A stretch of DNA of 64,000 bases, taken from positions 1 to 64,000 of the forward strand of contig CAZREM010000009.1 in assembly GCA_964599325.1 (NCBI GenBank), written 5' to 3'. The stretch is from UBA956 sp964599325. Its GTDB lineage: Bacteria > Verrucomicrobiota > Verrucomicrobiia > Verrucomicrobiales > Akkermansiaceae. How positions within the stretch are numbered: position 1 is the first letter of the stretch; each line of letters starts with the position of its first letter. Under the pieces are notes generated by a model. That model was given only the letters and a program-made list of their open reading frames with translations. It made no database searches and had not been told where the DNA came from. The position numbers and the translations under genes are program-made. Shown in pieces: positions 26,183 to 34,704 of this stretch.

Positions 26183-27357
26183 CGGATCAGGCCCCAGTGG
26201 CCTGTGGTGAAGGGCCATAGCGTGAATAACGCCGGGCCAACCAAATTAAACTCCTTGACGCTGCCCCAATATCTGGAATCAAGAGAATTGCCAGAGTTGT
26301 CACCCATCGCTGCATACTCGCGCATGCCCACGGTGGCTTGATCTGCCAACACCAGTCGATCCGTCGGCTTCACCAAGTCGCCCAAGGGGGACATGGCATA
26401 GGAATAACCTTTGCCCCCACGTGCGTATAAGTTGTTGAGTTCAAACACATGACGAATACCGGGCTCTTGCGCCACTTGGCCATTGACCAGCAAGTGCGGA
26501 CTGTCGATGCGCAACTCATCGCCGGGCACACCGACAAGGCGCTTGATGTAGTGAGTCGCTTCCTGCTGATCGGTGTGATTGATCATGCCAATGCGCTTAG
26601 CAATGCCCCGTGTGTCAAACACGAAGACTTCACCACGTTTGGGCTGACGAAAATGATAGGAAATTTTGTCAACCAGCACCAAGTCACCTCCATCAATGGT
26701 TCCTTGAAAAATGACATCACCCTTGTGATACGACCTCGCACGGAAATCACCGATGCGATCGCCGCCACTAATCGCCTGCATCGTTTCGTTGATCGGCGCC
26801 GGAAACATCAATGTCGCTCCGTCATCAAACACCACTTGAGTCCTCGAAAAAAATAAAAAAGATCGATCGCGCACATCCACAATCCGACCGTCCGTTGGAG
26901 CTAGCACTTGACGCCATTCACGCGAGCGCAGCACCCAATCCAAGGCTTGTTGACCCAGCCACGGTTTTTCGAAATCTCGCTCCGGATGCACTGTGGCAAT
27001 GATGCCGTTAAGCGTCGGTTGCATCGATCCTGTCGGAATTCGGAAAGGTTGCACCACATATGACCTCAATCCCAAGGCCACAACCAAGGTCACAAAAATC
27101 ACTTCCACATTCTCCTCGATCACGCCTGCCGGCTTTTGGCGTGGCAAGGCTTGCTCACACGTTGCCCGCAGCTGTCGCGAGGCTTCCTCAGACGCATCGC
27201 GATCCGATTTTTTGAGTGCTGCGGATAAATCAACAATGCGCGCGCCAATTTCATCGATGCGATCCTGCGGGAGCAAGTCACGCTTGTAATGAACAAACTT
27301 GCGCGCTCCTTTGATCAGAAATTTTGCTTCTTTTTTCCACTTCGCAGTCCAAAACAT
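26179..27357 (-). CDS. lepB: Signal peptidase I
   Basis: A 392-residue membrane serine protease that removes signal peptides from Sec- and Tat-exported proteins. After a charged N-terminal region of about 85 residues comes one clear membrane helix (VEVIFVTLVVALGLRSYVV). The catalytic Ser lies in PTGSMQPTL (about 120) and the Lys in YIKRLVGVPGDEL; GDNSGNSLDSRYWG near residue 360 is the conserved box E. The insert between boxes B and D is longer than in E. coli LepB (324 residues). The start is the ATG at 27357, with GAAGG six bases upstream; the frame stays open to 27408. Its stop overlaps the squalene/phytoene synthase start. It is divergent from the PPIase gene across about 100 bases. Confidence 0.93.
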   Translation of the reverse strand: MFWTAKWKKEAKFLIKGARKFVHYKRDLLPQDRIDEIGARIVDLSAALKKSDRDASEEASRQLRATCEQALPRQKPAGVIEENVEVIFVTLVVALGLRSYVVQPFRIPTGSMQPTLNGIIATVHPERDFEKPWLGQQALDWVLRSREWRQVLAPTDGRIVDVRDRSFLFFSRTQVVFDDGATLMFPAPINETMQAISGGDRIGDFRARSYHKGDVIFQGTIDGGDLVLVDKISYHFRQPKRGEVFVFDTRGIAKRIGMINHTDQQEATHYIKRLVGVPGDELRIDSPHLLVNGQVAQEPGIRHVFELNNLYARGGKGYSYAMSPLGDLVKPTDRLVLADQATVGMREYAAMGDNSGNSLDSRYWGSVKEFNLVGPALFTLWPFTTGHWGLIR

Positions 27358-27457
27358 CGTGCCTTCAGCATGGCTGGGGAACATCGATGATGCAAGACAA
27401 AGCAGCAAAAACCTAGTGGATAATCGATGAAATCAATCCCTGTATTGACCCCTTGTC

Positions 27458-28348
27458 ATGGTTATGCGAACATCTGCCATGCTGCGACAGATCATCGTCA
27501 ACGGCGAAGCCATCGATCCACAACTCATCAGTGACGCCTTTTACCGTCTCAAAGCACTCGCTGAAATGAGCACCGAACTTTCGTGTTGCGACCGCGATGC
27601 CGAATTCATGTGTGAAGCTGAGAAAGAGGTAATCGATGGCATTTTACTGGCTCAAGAGGCAGAGCGCCGCGTTCCGACGATTGATGAAACCCAATGGCGC
27701 CCCGCCTTTGAGCAAGTGCTGCGCGAGTGGCGACAGCATGGTGCATCTTGGGAATTAATTGACCATCAACGCAATGAACTGCGTCAAGAGACACTGGCAA
27801 AACTTCGCATGGACGCGTTTACCGCCGATCTTTTCGCTCCAATCACCTCGCCATCGGAGGCCGAATTGCGAGATTTTTATCAGCATCATCTCGAAGAGTT
27901 TTGGCAACCTCACGAAGCGGAATTTCTGCATCTGATGCGTCTGCCCGCGAGTGGAAAAGAAATGGAAGACTATCGCCTGCTGAAACAAATTCGCTCAGAA
28001 GCCATGGAACATCCATCCCGTTTTGCCGATTTAGCCCAGCAACACACGCAGAAAAACCAGCAACACATCGAGCTCGGCTGGATACGCCAAGAACGTTGGC
28101 GCCACCCTTTTGAGTCCATCATTTTTTCGCTAAAACCGTTAGAAATTAGCCCCATTCTCTTTCACGATGATGCCTTTCACTTGATTCAAGCCCTGCAATG
28201 CCGCGGAGGTGAGCTTCAGGAATTTGACGACTTGCGCCACGAACTCGCTGAACGCTGGCGAATTCAACAGCAACAAGGAATGTTGCGAGACCTGACGGCC
28301 ACATTGCGTGAGAACGCTGTGATCGAGATGATCGACAACGAAGCTTGA
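27458..28348 (+). CDS. Parvulin-type peptidyl-prolyl isomerase-like protein
   Basis: A 296-residue protein of SurA/PrsA general layout: a helical N-terminal part (1-150), then a parvulin-like domain (about 155-255) with EAEFLHLM, DLAQQHTQ, ELGWIRQERW and EISPILFHDDAFHLI, corresponding to the family's strands and the GGDLGW region (here only LGW remains). No clear signal peptide or lipobox is visible, which is unusual for an extracytoplasmic chaperone, so it may act in the cytosol. ATG at 27458 gives a short polar leader; an internal ATG at 27479 (MLRQIIVNGEAI) could be used instead. It is transcribed away from lepB. Confidence 0.75.
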   Translation: MVMRTSAMLRQIIVNGEAIDPQLISDAFYRLKALAEMSTELSCCDRDAEFMCEAEKEVIDGILLAQEAERRVPTIDETQWRPAFEQVLREWRQHGASWELIDHQRNELRQETLAKLRMDAFTADLFAPITSPSEAELRDFYQHHLEEFWQPHEAEFLHLMRLPASGKEMEDYRLLKQIRSEAMEHPSRFADLAQQHTQKNQQHIELGWIRQERWRHPFESIIFSLKPLEISPILFHDDAFHLIQALQCRGGELQEFDDLRHELAERWRIQQQQGMLRDLTATLRENAVIEMIDNEA

Positions 28349-28389
28349 ATCATCAGCACCGGCAATAAAACCATCAGCTCATCAAATGA

Positions 28390-29298
28390 TCAGCCCAATC
28401 GCTTCCCATCGGGCGCTAATTGCTGCAGAGCACTTGACAAATGAGGGTAATGAAAAACGAAACCCGACTCCATTAGCCGTTGAGGTTCTACTCGAGTTCC
28501 ACCCAACAAAAACTCCCCAAATCCCCCGAACAGCGTTTTGATCACCCAACTCGGTGCAATCCAGGGGGCAGGACGTCGCAGATGCTTGGCTAGAACACGC
28601 GTGAATTCGCGATTTTGTTCGGGTTGTGGCGCAACCAAATTGACAGGACCGCGCATGTGATCATGCGTCATGACCCACAGCATCGCCCGCGTCAAATCAT
28701 CGACATGAATCCACGGCATCCATTGCCGTCCCGATCCCAGTCGCGCTCCCAATCCCCACCGAAACACACGCAATAACTTCTCCCAAGCCGCTCCGCCTCG
28801 TCCTAACACCATTCCAATTCTCACCGTCACCACCCGACATGCCAATGCCTCTGCGTTCGTGGCGCGCTCCCAGCGCTCGCACAAGTCAGCCAAATACCCA
28901 TGACCCGGCGCGCTGATTTCATTCAGCAATTCATCACCGCGATCACCGTAATACCCCACGGCGGATGCATTGATCCACAACTGAGGAGAATGTTCCAATT
29001 GCTTCAATGACTCCGCTATTTGCTCGGTTAAGCCCACCCGGCTTTCCTCGAATTCACGTTTTTTCTGAACCGTCCATTGCTGATCAATGCGCTCACCAGC
29101 CAAATTGACAATCACATCAATCCCCTGCCACTGCCAATCTCCCAATGCGCGCCAAGTGAGACGATCATTCGCCAAATGCGACTGTGGCTGTCGCGAATAA
29201 GCCACCACCCGATAGGACTCTTCCAACATGAGCTGGATCAAGGCTTTGCCAATAAATCCAGAAGCCCCGATCACAGCCACAGTTCGATGATGATTCAT
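28390..29298 (-). CDS. TIGR01777-family epimerase-like protein (YfcH-like)
   Basis: A 302-residue short-chain dehydrogenase/epimerase-type protein. The N-terminal dinucleotide loop GASGFIG (about 10-16), NLAGERIDQQW, the segment NASAVGYYGDRGDE and a C-terminal GGFGEFLLGGTRVEP are diagnostic of TIGR01777 proteins, related to SulA/YfcH. NAD(P) binding is likely. The substrate of this family is not established; relatives have been linked to cell division or nucleotide-sugar chemistry. It is convergent with the PPIase gene and lies about 60 bases upstream of nothing obviously related. Confidence 0.87.
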   Translation of the reverse strand: MNHHRTVAVIGASGFIGKALIQLMLEESYRVVAYSRQPQSHLANDRLTWRALGDWQWQGIDVIVNLAGERIDQQWTVQKKREFEESRVGLTEQIAESLKQLEHSPQLWINASAVGYYGDRGDELLNEISAPGHGYLADLCERWERATNAEALACRVVTVRIGMVLGRGGAAWEKLLRVFRWGLGARLGSGRQWMPWIHVDDLTRAMLWVMTHDHMRGPVNLVAPQPEQNREFTRVLAKHLRRPAPWIAPSWVIKTLFGGFGEFLLGGTRVEPQRLMESGFVFHYPHLSSALQQLAPDGKRLG

Positions 29299-29359
29299 GG
29301 CACCACTGAAGCATCGAAATGCGGATACACAAATGCTATTCGTCGCTATTCAGCGGAAC

Positions 29360-30127
29360 TTAGAAACGCAATTGCAATCGAATGCCGCCGTGGAAGACAT
29401 CAGGCACTTCATCGCCAAGGCCAAGACTGTAACCAACATATGGCACCAGTGAAACTTGGCTCAACAACGCATACGAGTAGGAAAACTTTAATCCAGCCTG
29501 ATGCCATTCGTTGTTGCTCGCAAACGCTTCGGCGACGCCCAAACCCGCTTGGATGCTCCAGAACGCCTTTTCGCTCAACGCTCTCGACCATTCAAGATTG
29601 GATTCCCCATACCAGCGCGAAATCTCATTGAGATAGGTCAATCGCAGCTCCCACAAAAGATCGGGGCTGATCTGCCACTGGATTTGTGGCCCCAGCTCCA
29701 AATCCCCATCAACCGGCTCACGTTGATCACGCCAAATGGCTTCCACGCCAACTTGAACATGATCAAATTGCCAAGCTCTCAGCGCGCGAATGCCGTTTTC
29801 AGTGAAATCCCGATCATCCGTTGGCATCCCTCCCTGCACACGCCACGCCGTGAAATCAAGAGTGGAACGATCATCAAAAGAATAACCTGCTTGCAGCTGA
29901 AAATCGAGCACATCCTGCGCCATGCGACTCCCACGCAAGAGGTAATCGGTGCGATAAGTTGTGGCAGCTTCGATGCCGAGCGGAATTTCACTGCTCACCG
30001 CAGAATCAGCCGCGACTTCCGCGCGCGCCAAAGCGAAGGCAATCATGCCCGCAAGGGCCTTCGCCACGATGGCCGCCATCAACCGATTGCGCCCTTCCAT
30101 CTCCGCAAAAAAGGACGCCTGCCGCAT
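29360..30127 (-). CDS. Outer membrane beta-barrel protein (putative porin-like)
   Basis: A 255-residue protein predicted to be an outer membrane beta-barrel. A hydrophobic Ala-rich signal segment occupies about residues 17-36. The mature part shows alternating aromatic and polar residues typical of strands, begins with IEAATTYRTDYLLRG, which recalls TorF/Gcw_chp putative porins, and ends in a C-terminal Phe after RLQL, as barrel proteins do for BAM recognition. What it transports is unknown. The ATG at 30127 has a strong site (GGAAGG, six bases upstream), so I prefer it to the ATG at 30145. It follows the PVC dehydrogenase by about 20 bases and may be co-transcribed. Confidence 0.72.
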   Translation of the reverse strand: MRQASFFAEMEGRNRLMAAIVAKALAGMIAFALARAEVAADSAVSSEIPLGIEAATTYRTDYLLRGSRMAQDVLDFQLQAGYSFDDRSTLDFTAWRVQGGMPTDDRDFTENGIRALRAWQFDHVQVGVEAIWRDQREPVDGDLELGPQIQWQISPDLLWELRLTYLNEISRWYGESNLEWSRALSEKAFWSIQAGLGVAEAFASNNEWHQAGLKFSYSYALLSQVSLVPYVGYSLGLGDEVPDVFHGGIRLQLRF

Positions 30128-30147
30128 GAATCGCCTTCCTCTCATGT

Positions 30148-32832
30148 TTACTGATAAGTTTTCAACCACGCAACCACATCAGCCACATCCTGCGCCGTTA
30201 AGCCCAATTGATCCGCAGACAACATTAACGAGCGATCCAAGGTTTTGATCTCTGCCACACGCTTTTTCGGCACGAGTTGACGAACACCACCTGTGCTGAC
30301 CACAGCTATGGGATCGTTCGAAGAAAGAACCAAACCATCCAACTGTTTTCCATCCTTCATGACAATGTGAGAGCCAGAGAAGCCATGAGCAATGTCAGCA
30401 GATGGATTCACAATCGCTTTGATCGCATTGTCCACACCTTGTCGGGCAACCCAACCGCGCAACGATGGAGCGTAATCCGGACCAGCGTTCTCAATCTGGT
30501 GACACATCGCACACCGAGTAGCGGTTACCTTGCCTTTTTCTGCATCGCCTTTCAACGCTGCAACCTGAGCTTCAGTGAAGCTCGCCGCCGCAGGTTTTTC
30601 GGGAACCTTGATCTCATTGATCACAATCGCATCAGGGTCGTAAACACCCGTGCTCTTCAAACGCTCACTGATGCCAAATTTTGCCCATGAGCCAGTGCCA
30701 CGCATCCGCAACCATTCTTCAACTTGCGTCTTAATGGCAGGATTTTCCAGGGCCAATAAAAACACGCGGTCAACCGCAGACATGCTGTCAATGAAAGTCA
30801 ACGACTCCAGCGCAAAAAGCTGTTGTTCACGTGACAACGTTTGACTGGTCGCCCGCTGGCCCAAATCCGCAACTGCGGCACTTGGCCACAATCTCCATGT
30901 TAGTTTAGTGAATAATGGAGACCAACTCGAGGCGTCGCCTTTGACCATGGCCTCCTTCAGCGCCAGCCATACATCATTCTCAACATTTTCAGCAGCCAAT
31001 CCAATCGCTTCGACAGCATTCTTATCCGCAGGATCCACTTGTTGGGCAAGTTTGACTAGCAACTCCTTGCTTTGGTCCAATGGCTTGCCACGAAGCGACA
31101 GAGCGACATCGCGACGCACCGCTGCCGAAGCATCGTTGCAGAGGCGTTTGGCATACGGCAGAATCTCGATTCCCGCTCTGCGAATCGCACGATACGCTGT
31201 CAGGCGCCACATTTCATTCGGACTTTTCAGCAGAGCCTCGCAGCTGGCCAAGCCCTGTTTGCCCATGTAGGGCAACAACCAAATCGCACGAGCGGCGACA
31301 AAGCGATTCGGGTGTTTCAGCAACTGCTGCACAGCGGGCAAAGCATCCGCTCCTTTTTGTTTCAAGCCAGTGAAACCCAAATATCTGACATTCACCGCCG
31401 GACTGGAAAGCAACTGAACCAGCCCCGCCGTGCTCGTCATGTCCACCTTGGGATGATTCGGTTTGAATCCCTTAGGAGCAATCCGATAAATCGTTCCCGA
31501 ACAAGATTCATCTTGATCGCTATGACCACCAACCCGAGGGTCAAACCAATCCGAAACATACAACGCACCATCAGCACCGACCAATACATCCGAGGGACGA
31601 AACAGCAGGCGACTCTTTTCCACCTGGATATTTTCATTCGTCTTGGCTCCTCCCGTGAAATCTGCTCCCGAAAACTGCCCCGTCGTGTTGGTGGTGAGAA
31701 AATCCTTGCGATCTAGCTGATATGTGGCGCCTTTCACCACAGGCTGATAACCAAAAATGACATTTCGCGCCGCTTCGCAGGAGAGCAATGTGCCGACCCA
31801 ATTGTCACCTAAACTGCCATTTTCATAGAAAGTGATACCAGTTGGCGAACCGCCACCATAGATGTCACCCACATCAAACGTGCCGGGATCGTCTTGACGC
31901 CAATGGGCGCGACCGTGGTCTTGTCCCGCACGTTGCACCGTGTTCCAAAAACGCCCCTCACGCGTGAAGTAACCAGCTGAACTACCTTCTAGCACATACG
32001 ATGTCCGACAAGCCGGTGGATCGTCGTTATCATTCTGAAACAGGTCACCAAACGAGGTTGTGCAATGCTCATATGAATTGCGGTATCCATGACCAATAAT
32101 CTCAACACCCGAACCATCAGCATTCATTCGCGCTGAAAAACCAGCGGTGTAGAGAAAACCATCATCGCTTTTTTTGCCGGCGATGTCTCGCGTGTCAATG
32201 AACCAATCACCACCACCGCTCTTGTAATAATCTCCGCCCATGCGAAACGTTTTACCCGATCGATCGGTAAACATCGCGCCACAATTGCCATTGTTCAAAT
32301 ACCACTTACCATCCGGTCCTGCGGTGATCGAATGCAACGAGTGATCGTGGTTTCTCGCATTAAAGCCAGTCAAGAGCACCTCGCGCTTGTCCGTGTCAGG
32401 TTCAAACACGCCGTTGCGGTTCACATCGGTGTAAACCAACAAATCAGGCGGCTGAGAGACAACGACAACATTATCAAACACCGCAACACCCAGGGGCGCA
32501 ACCAAGGCCTTGTCTTGCACAAACGTCTGAGAATGCTCAGCTTTGCCGTCTCCATCCACATCGCTAAGGATCACGATTCGATCTCCTTCGGGGCGACGCT
32601 CGCGATGACCACGATAATTCACCCCCTCCGCGACCCAAATGCGTCCGTGCTGGTCCACGTCCATGCATGTCGGATTGTAGAGCATTGGCGACGTCGCCCA
32701 TACCGATACTTCCATTCCCGCAGGCGGATGAAACAGATCAGTCGGAACCAAGTCCGCCGATTGTGAGGACTTCCACTCCTGCGCCATAACGGGCAGGCTT
32801 GATAGCAATATGAATAGGGAGCTACGACGCAT
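30148..32832 (-). CDS. PVC-type membrane-bound dehydrogenase with HEAT-like repeats and C-terminal cytochrome c
   Basis: An 894-residue exported protein. Residues 1-18 are a signal peptide. Residues 25-430 are a beta-propeller of the soluble quinoprotein glucose dehydrogenase type, as in the Pirellula/Verrucomicrobium N-terminal family: FHPPAGMEVSVWATSP, GRIWVAEG and GFNARNHDHSLHS. About 460-720 are helical HEAT-type repeats. The C-terminus carries one haem c site, CAMCHQ near residue 779, and a late Met-containing segment that could be the sixth ligand. Such proteins oxidise sugars or related compounds in the periplasm and pass electrons to cytochromes; the substrate is not known. The start is ATG 32832; a TTG nine bases upstream is less likely. 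Confidence 0.86.
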   Translation of the reverse strand: MRRSSLFILLSSLPVMAQEWKSSQSADLVPTDLFHPPAGMEVSVWATSPMLYNPTCMDVDQHGRIWVAEGVNYRGHRERRPEGDRIVILSDVDGDGKAEHSQTFVQDKALVAPLGVAVFDNVVVVSQPPDLLVYTDVNRNGVFEPDTDKREVLLTGFNARNHDHSLHSITAGPDGKWYLNNGNCGAMFTDRSGKTFRMGGDYYKSGGGDWFIDTRDIAGKKSDDGFLYTAGFSARMNADGSGVEIIGHGYRNSYEHCTTSFGDLFQNDNDDPPACRTSYVLEGSSAGYFTREGRFWNTVQRAGQDHGRAHWRQDDPGTFDVGDIYGGGSPTGITFYENGSLGDNWVGTLLSCEAARNVIFGYQPVVKGATYQLDRKDFLTTNTTGQFSGADFTGGAKTNENIQVEKSRLLFRPSDVLVGADGALYVSDWFDPRVGGHSDQDESCSGTIYRIAPKGFKPNHPKVDMTSTAGLVQLLSSPAVNVRYLGFTGLKQKGADALPAVQQLLKHPNRFVAARAIWLLPYMGKQGLASCEALLKSPNEMWRLTAYRAIRRAGIEILPYAKRLCNDASAAVRRDVALSLRGKPLDQSKELLVKLAQQVDPADKNAVEAIGLAAENVENDVWLALKEAMVKGDASSWSPLFTKLTWRLWPSAAVADLGQRATSQTLSREQQLFALESLTFIDSMSAVDRVFLLALENPAIKTQVEEWLRMRGTGSWAKFGISERLKSTGVYDPDAIVINEIKVPEKPAAASFTEAQVAALKGDAEKGKVTATRCAMCHQIENAGPDYAPSLRGWVARQGVDNAIKAIVNPSADIAHGFSGSHIVMKDGKQLDGLVLSSNDPIAVVSTGGVRQLVPKKRVAEIKTLDRSLMLSADQLGLTAQDVADVVAWLKTYQ

Positions 32833-32974
32833 GATGCTCAAATACGTGAAGAAAACGATGATTTATCAAAAACTGAAACACAATCAGCGCAGCATGATGC
32901 ACACATGACAAGCAAAATGCATCATCGAGTCCTAACCAGCTAGTAATCTCCCAGCATCAGGGTCTCGCGCGGAA

Positions 32975-33670
32975 TCAGGGCTGAGAACCGAACACGACGG
33001 GCATGTGCTGTCGGAAATAACCATCGCTGAGATACATGCTTGGCGCATAATCTGGCAGTGGCGTCGCATCCGGTGCAGGCGGGACATCCTTGCCCCATGT
33101 TTCGTCCTCAGGCAGTTTTTGTTGAATCAAGATCGGTGTGCCAATGCTCACGAGTTGGAAAAATTTTGGAGCAATGTTCTCATGCAGACGAATGCATCCA
33201 TGACTGGCTGCGTAGGGTTTGACCCAGCCCATGTGAAAGCCAAAATTGTTGCGAAATTCTACCCAGTAAGGCATCGGCGTGCCAATGAACTTCCAACCAG
33301 CGGGGATGCGATCGACAGAAACACGACGCGCCGCATTCCCCTTGTATGCCCAGCCATGACTATTGGCGCGTTTGAACTGATTCTTATCAATCACCTTGAA
33401 TTCACCTTGAGGCGTCGTGGATTTTGCCGCACCGACGGTCGCGGGCGTCACCAGCAGCGCTCGATTGCCTTCCATCACATACACCATCTGCCGACTCAGT
33501 GAGACCTTGACTCGCACATCACGAGGATTCTTGGCGCGCAGCGCAGGACGATCATAGCTGCGGTAATGGCTCAACTTTTCTTCAGAACTGATGAAGCTCT
33601 GACATGAGTTCAGAACTACAATCACACCAATCAGTGCCAGCGCACTGACGAAATTTAGATTTTTTGACAT
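32975..33670 (-). CDS. L,D-transpeptidase (YkuD domain) lipoprotein
   Basis: A 231-residue peptidoglycan cross-linking enzyme. It starts with a signal peptide ending in a lipobox (VVLNSC, Cys at about 22), so it should be lipid-anchored in the periplasm. The YkuD domain (about 50-190) has the catalytic signature: FGFHMG, then 14 or so residues, then ASHGCIRLHE with the nucleophile Cys. TTPQGEF near residue 90 is the usual upstream strand. It makes 3-3 cross-links or attaches proteins to peptidoglycan. The C-terminal 40 residues are Pro-rich. The ATG at 33670 fits the signal peptide; the frame is open further upstream but overlaps the preceding gene. It lies 19 bases downstream of the BamE-like lipoprotein gene. 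Confidence 0.9.
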   Translation of the reverse strand: MSKNLNFVSALALIGVIVVLNSCQSFISSEEKLSHYRSYDRPALRAKNPRDVRVKVSLSRQMVYVMEGNRALLVTPATVGAAKSTTPQGEFKVIDKNQFKRANSHGWAYKGNAARRVSVDRIPAGWKFIGTPMPYWVEFRNNFGFHMGWVKPYAASHGCIRLHENIAPKFFQLVSIGTPILIQQKLPEDETWGKDVPPAPDATPLPDYAPSMYLSDGYFRQHMPVVFGSQP

Positions 33671-33689
33671 AGACAATTTCGTTAGATAG

Positions 33690-34130
33690 TTAGCGCATGC
33701 GTTCCCAGCTAGTGAGTTTACCATCGACAAACAACGCAGTGGCGATGCGCTTGGGACGGTGAATCACAGCGAGATGGGACAAACGGCCAGGATGGCATGA
33801 ATCAAAATCGGGTCCATCATACATCGACAGACCGCTGTCATTCCAGTCCGCTTGCGAGACCACATAATTCCATCGAGTGGTTTGATGACGTTGAATGGCT
33901 CCGTCAAACACCTCACTCGGCTCACCAAGAACGAATTTCACTGCTTGAGGACTCATGCCCTGCCTGAGTTCCCCGCGTTGCACAGCTGCTTGTTCTTGGG
34001 GTGAAAGCGCTTGAAATGCATTGATGTCGCGACGAATGCGACCCTGAGTGGTCATCGGCGCGCAAGAACTGAACTGCACAATCAGCAGCAAAACCAGCCA
34101 TCCCTTTGTATCAAAAGCAGACATCGACAT
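33690..34130 (-). CDS. BamE/SmpA-like outer membrane lipoprotein
   Basis: A 146-residue lipoprotein. A hydrophobic signal segment (WLVLLLIVQFSSC) ends at the lipobox Cys near residue 23. The mature domain has LRQGMSPQAVKFVLGEPSEV followed by RWNYVV, the pattern of the small SmpA/OmlA domain of BamE proteins. BamE supports the BAM complex that inserts outer membrane proteins, but many unrelated lipoproteins share this fold, so the functional link is tentative. Starts at 34139 (ATG), 34130 and 34124 are all possible. It is followed 19 bases later by the L,D-transpeptidase gene, suggesting a small envelope operon. Confidence 0.68.
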   Translation of the reverse strand: MSMSAFDTKGWLVLLLIVQFSSCAPMTTQGRIRRDINAFQALSPQEQAAVQRGELRQGMSPQAVKFVLGEPSEVFDGAIQRHQTTRWNYVVSQADWNDSGLSMYDGPDFDSCHPGRLSHLAVIHRPKRIATALFVDGKLTSWERMR

Positions 34131-34257
34131 GACATCCATAACCACCCAAATCACAATTGGCAACCTTCCGACGTAAAAAAAACCCGCAAAATCACGATTA
34201 CAGCTTGCGTTTGTGAATTAAATGTCCGCAAGCTCGCGCTCGTAGCGAATACAAACT

Positions 34258-34542
34258 ATGTCCGACCTGTTAGAAGATGATGACCTGCAAGCCGCTCTGC
34301 GTAAATGCCCAGAGTGGGAAATTGAGAAAAAAACAATCACACGCGTGGTTGAGTTTGAAGATTTCTCCGATGCGATCGACTTTGTGAATGGTGTGGCAGA
34401 GATTGTAGAAGAGGCGCAGCACCATCCCGAAATCATCATTCGGCACACACGCGTCTTGCTCAAGTTAACGACGCACGATGCTGGTGGAGTAACAGATGCC
34501 GACATTGAGCTCGCTCAGCGCATCGATAATTTGATCGACTAA
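34258..34542 (+). CDS. phhB: Pterin-4a-carbinolamine dehydratase
   Basis: A 94-residue enzyme that dehydrates 4a-hydroxytetrahydrobiopterin and so regenerates the pterin cofactor of aromatic amino acid hydroxylases; it is also used in moonlighting roles. The signature EEAQHHPEI, with the paired His, and LTTHDAGGVTDADIELA match the family over its full length. No phenylalanine hydroxylase lies in this window, so the physiological role here is not shown. It is divergent from the envelope genes to its left. A short GGCAA/TTGCC-type stem lies soon after the stop, without a T run. Confidence 0.92.
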   Translation: MSDLLEDDDLQAALRKCPEWEIEKKTITRVVEFEDFSDAIDFVNGVAEIVEEAQHHPEIIIRHTRVLLKLTTHDAGGVTDADIELAQRIDNLID

Positions 34543-34704
34543 ACCCAAAACAGGACTGGCAAGCCTTGCCACTGATGCCTGCGCATCCATTGACTGCGTC
34601 ATTGGCAATAGGCTTGCATTTTGTTGTCACGTCACTTACATACAAGCGTGTCAACGTGATCTGCTCGCAATCACTGCTAATTCTTGCCATTTTCATTTGT
34701 TACC

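Noticed and set aside
34557..34571. TGGCAA/TTGCCA hairpin after the pterin dehydratase gene
   Set aside because: The stem is only 6 bases, with a 3-base loop and no T tract.
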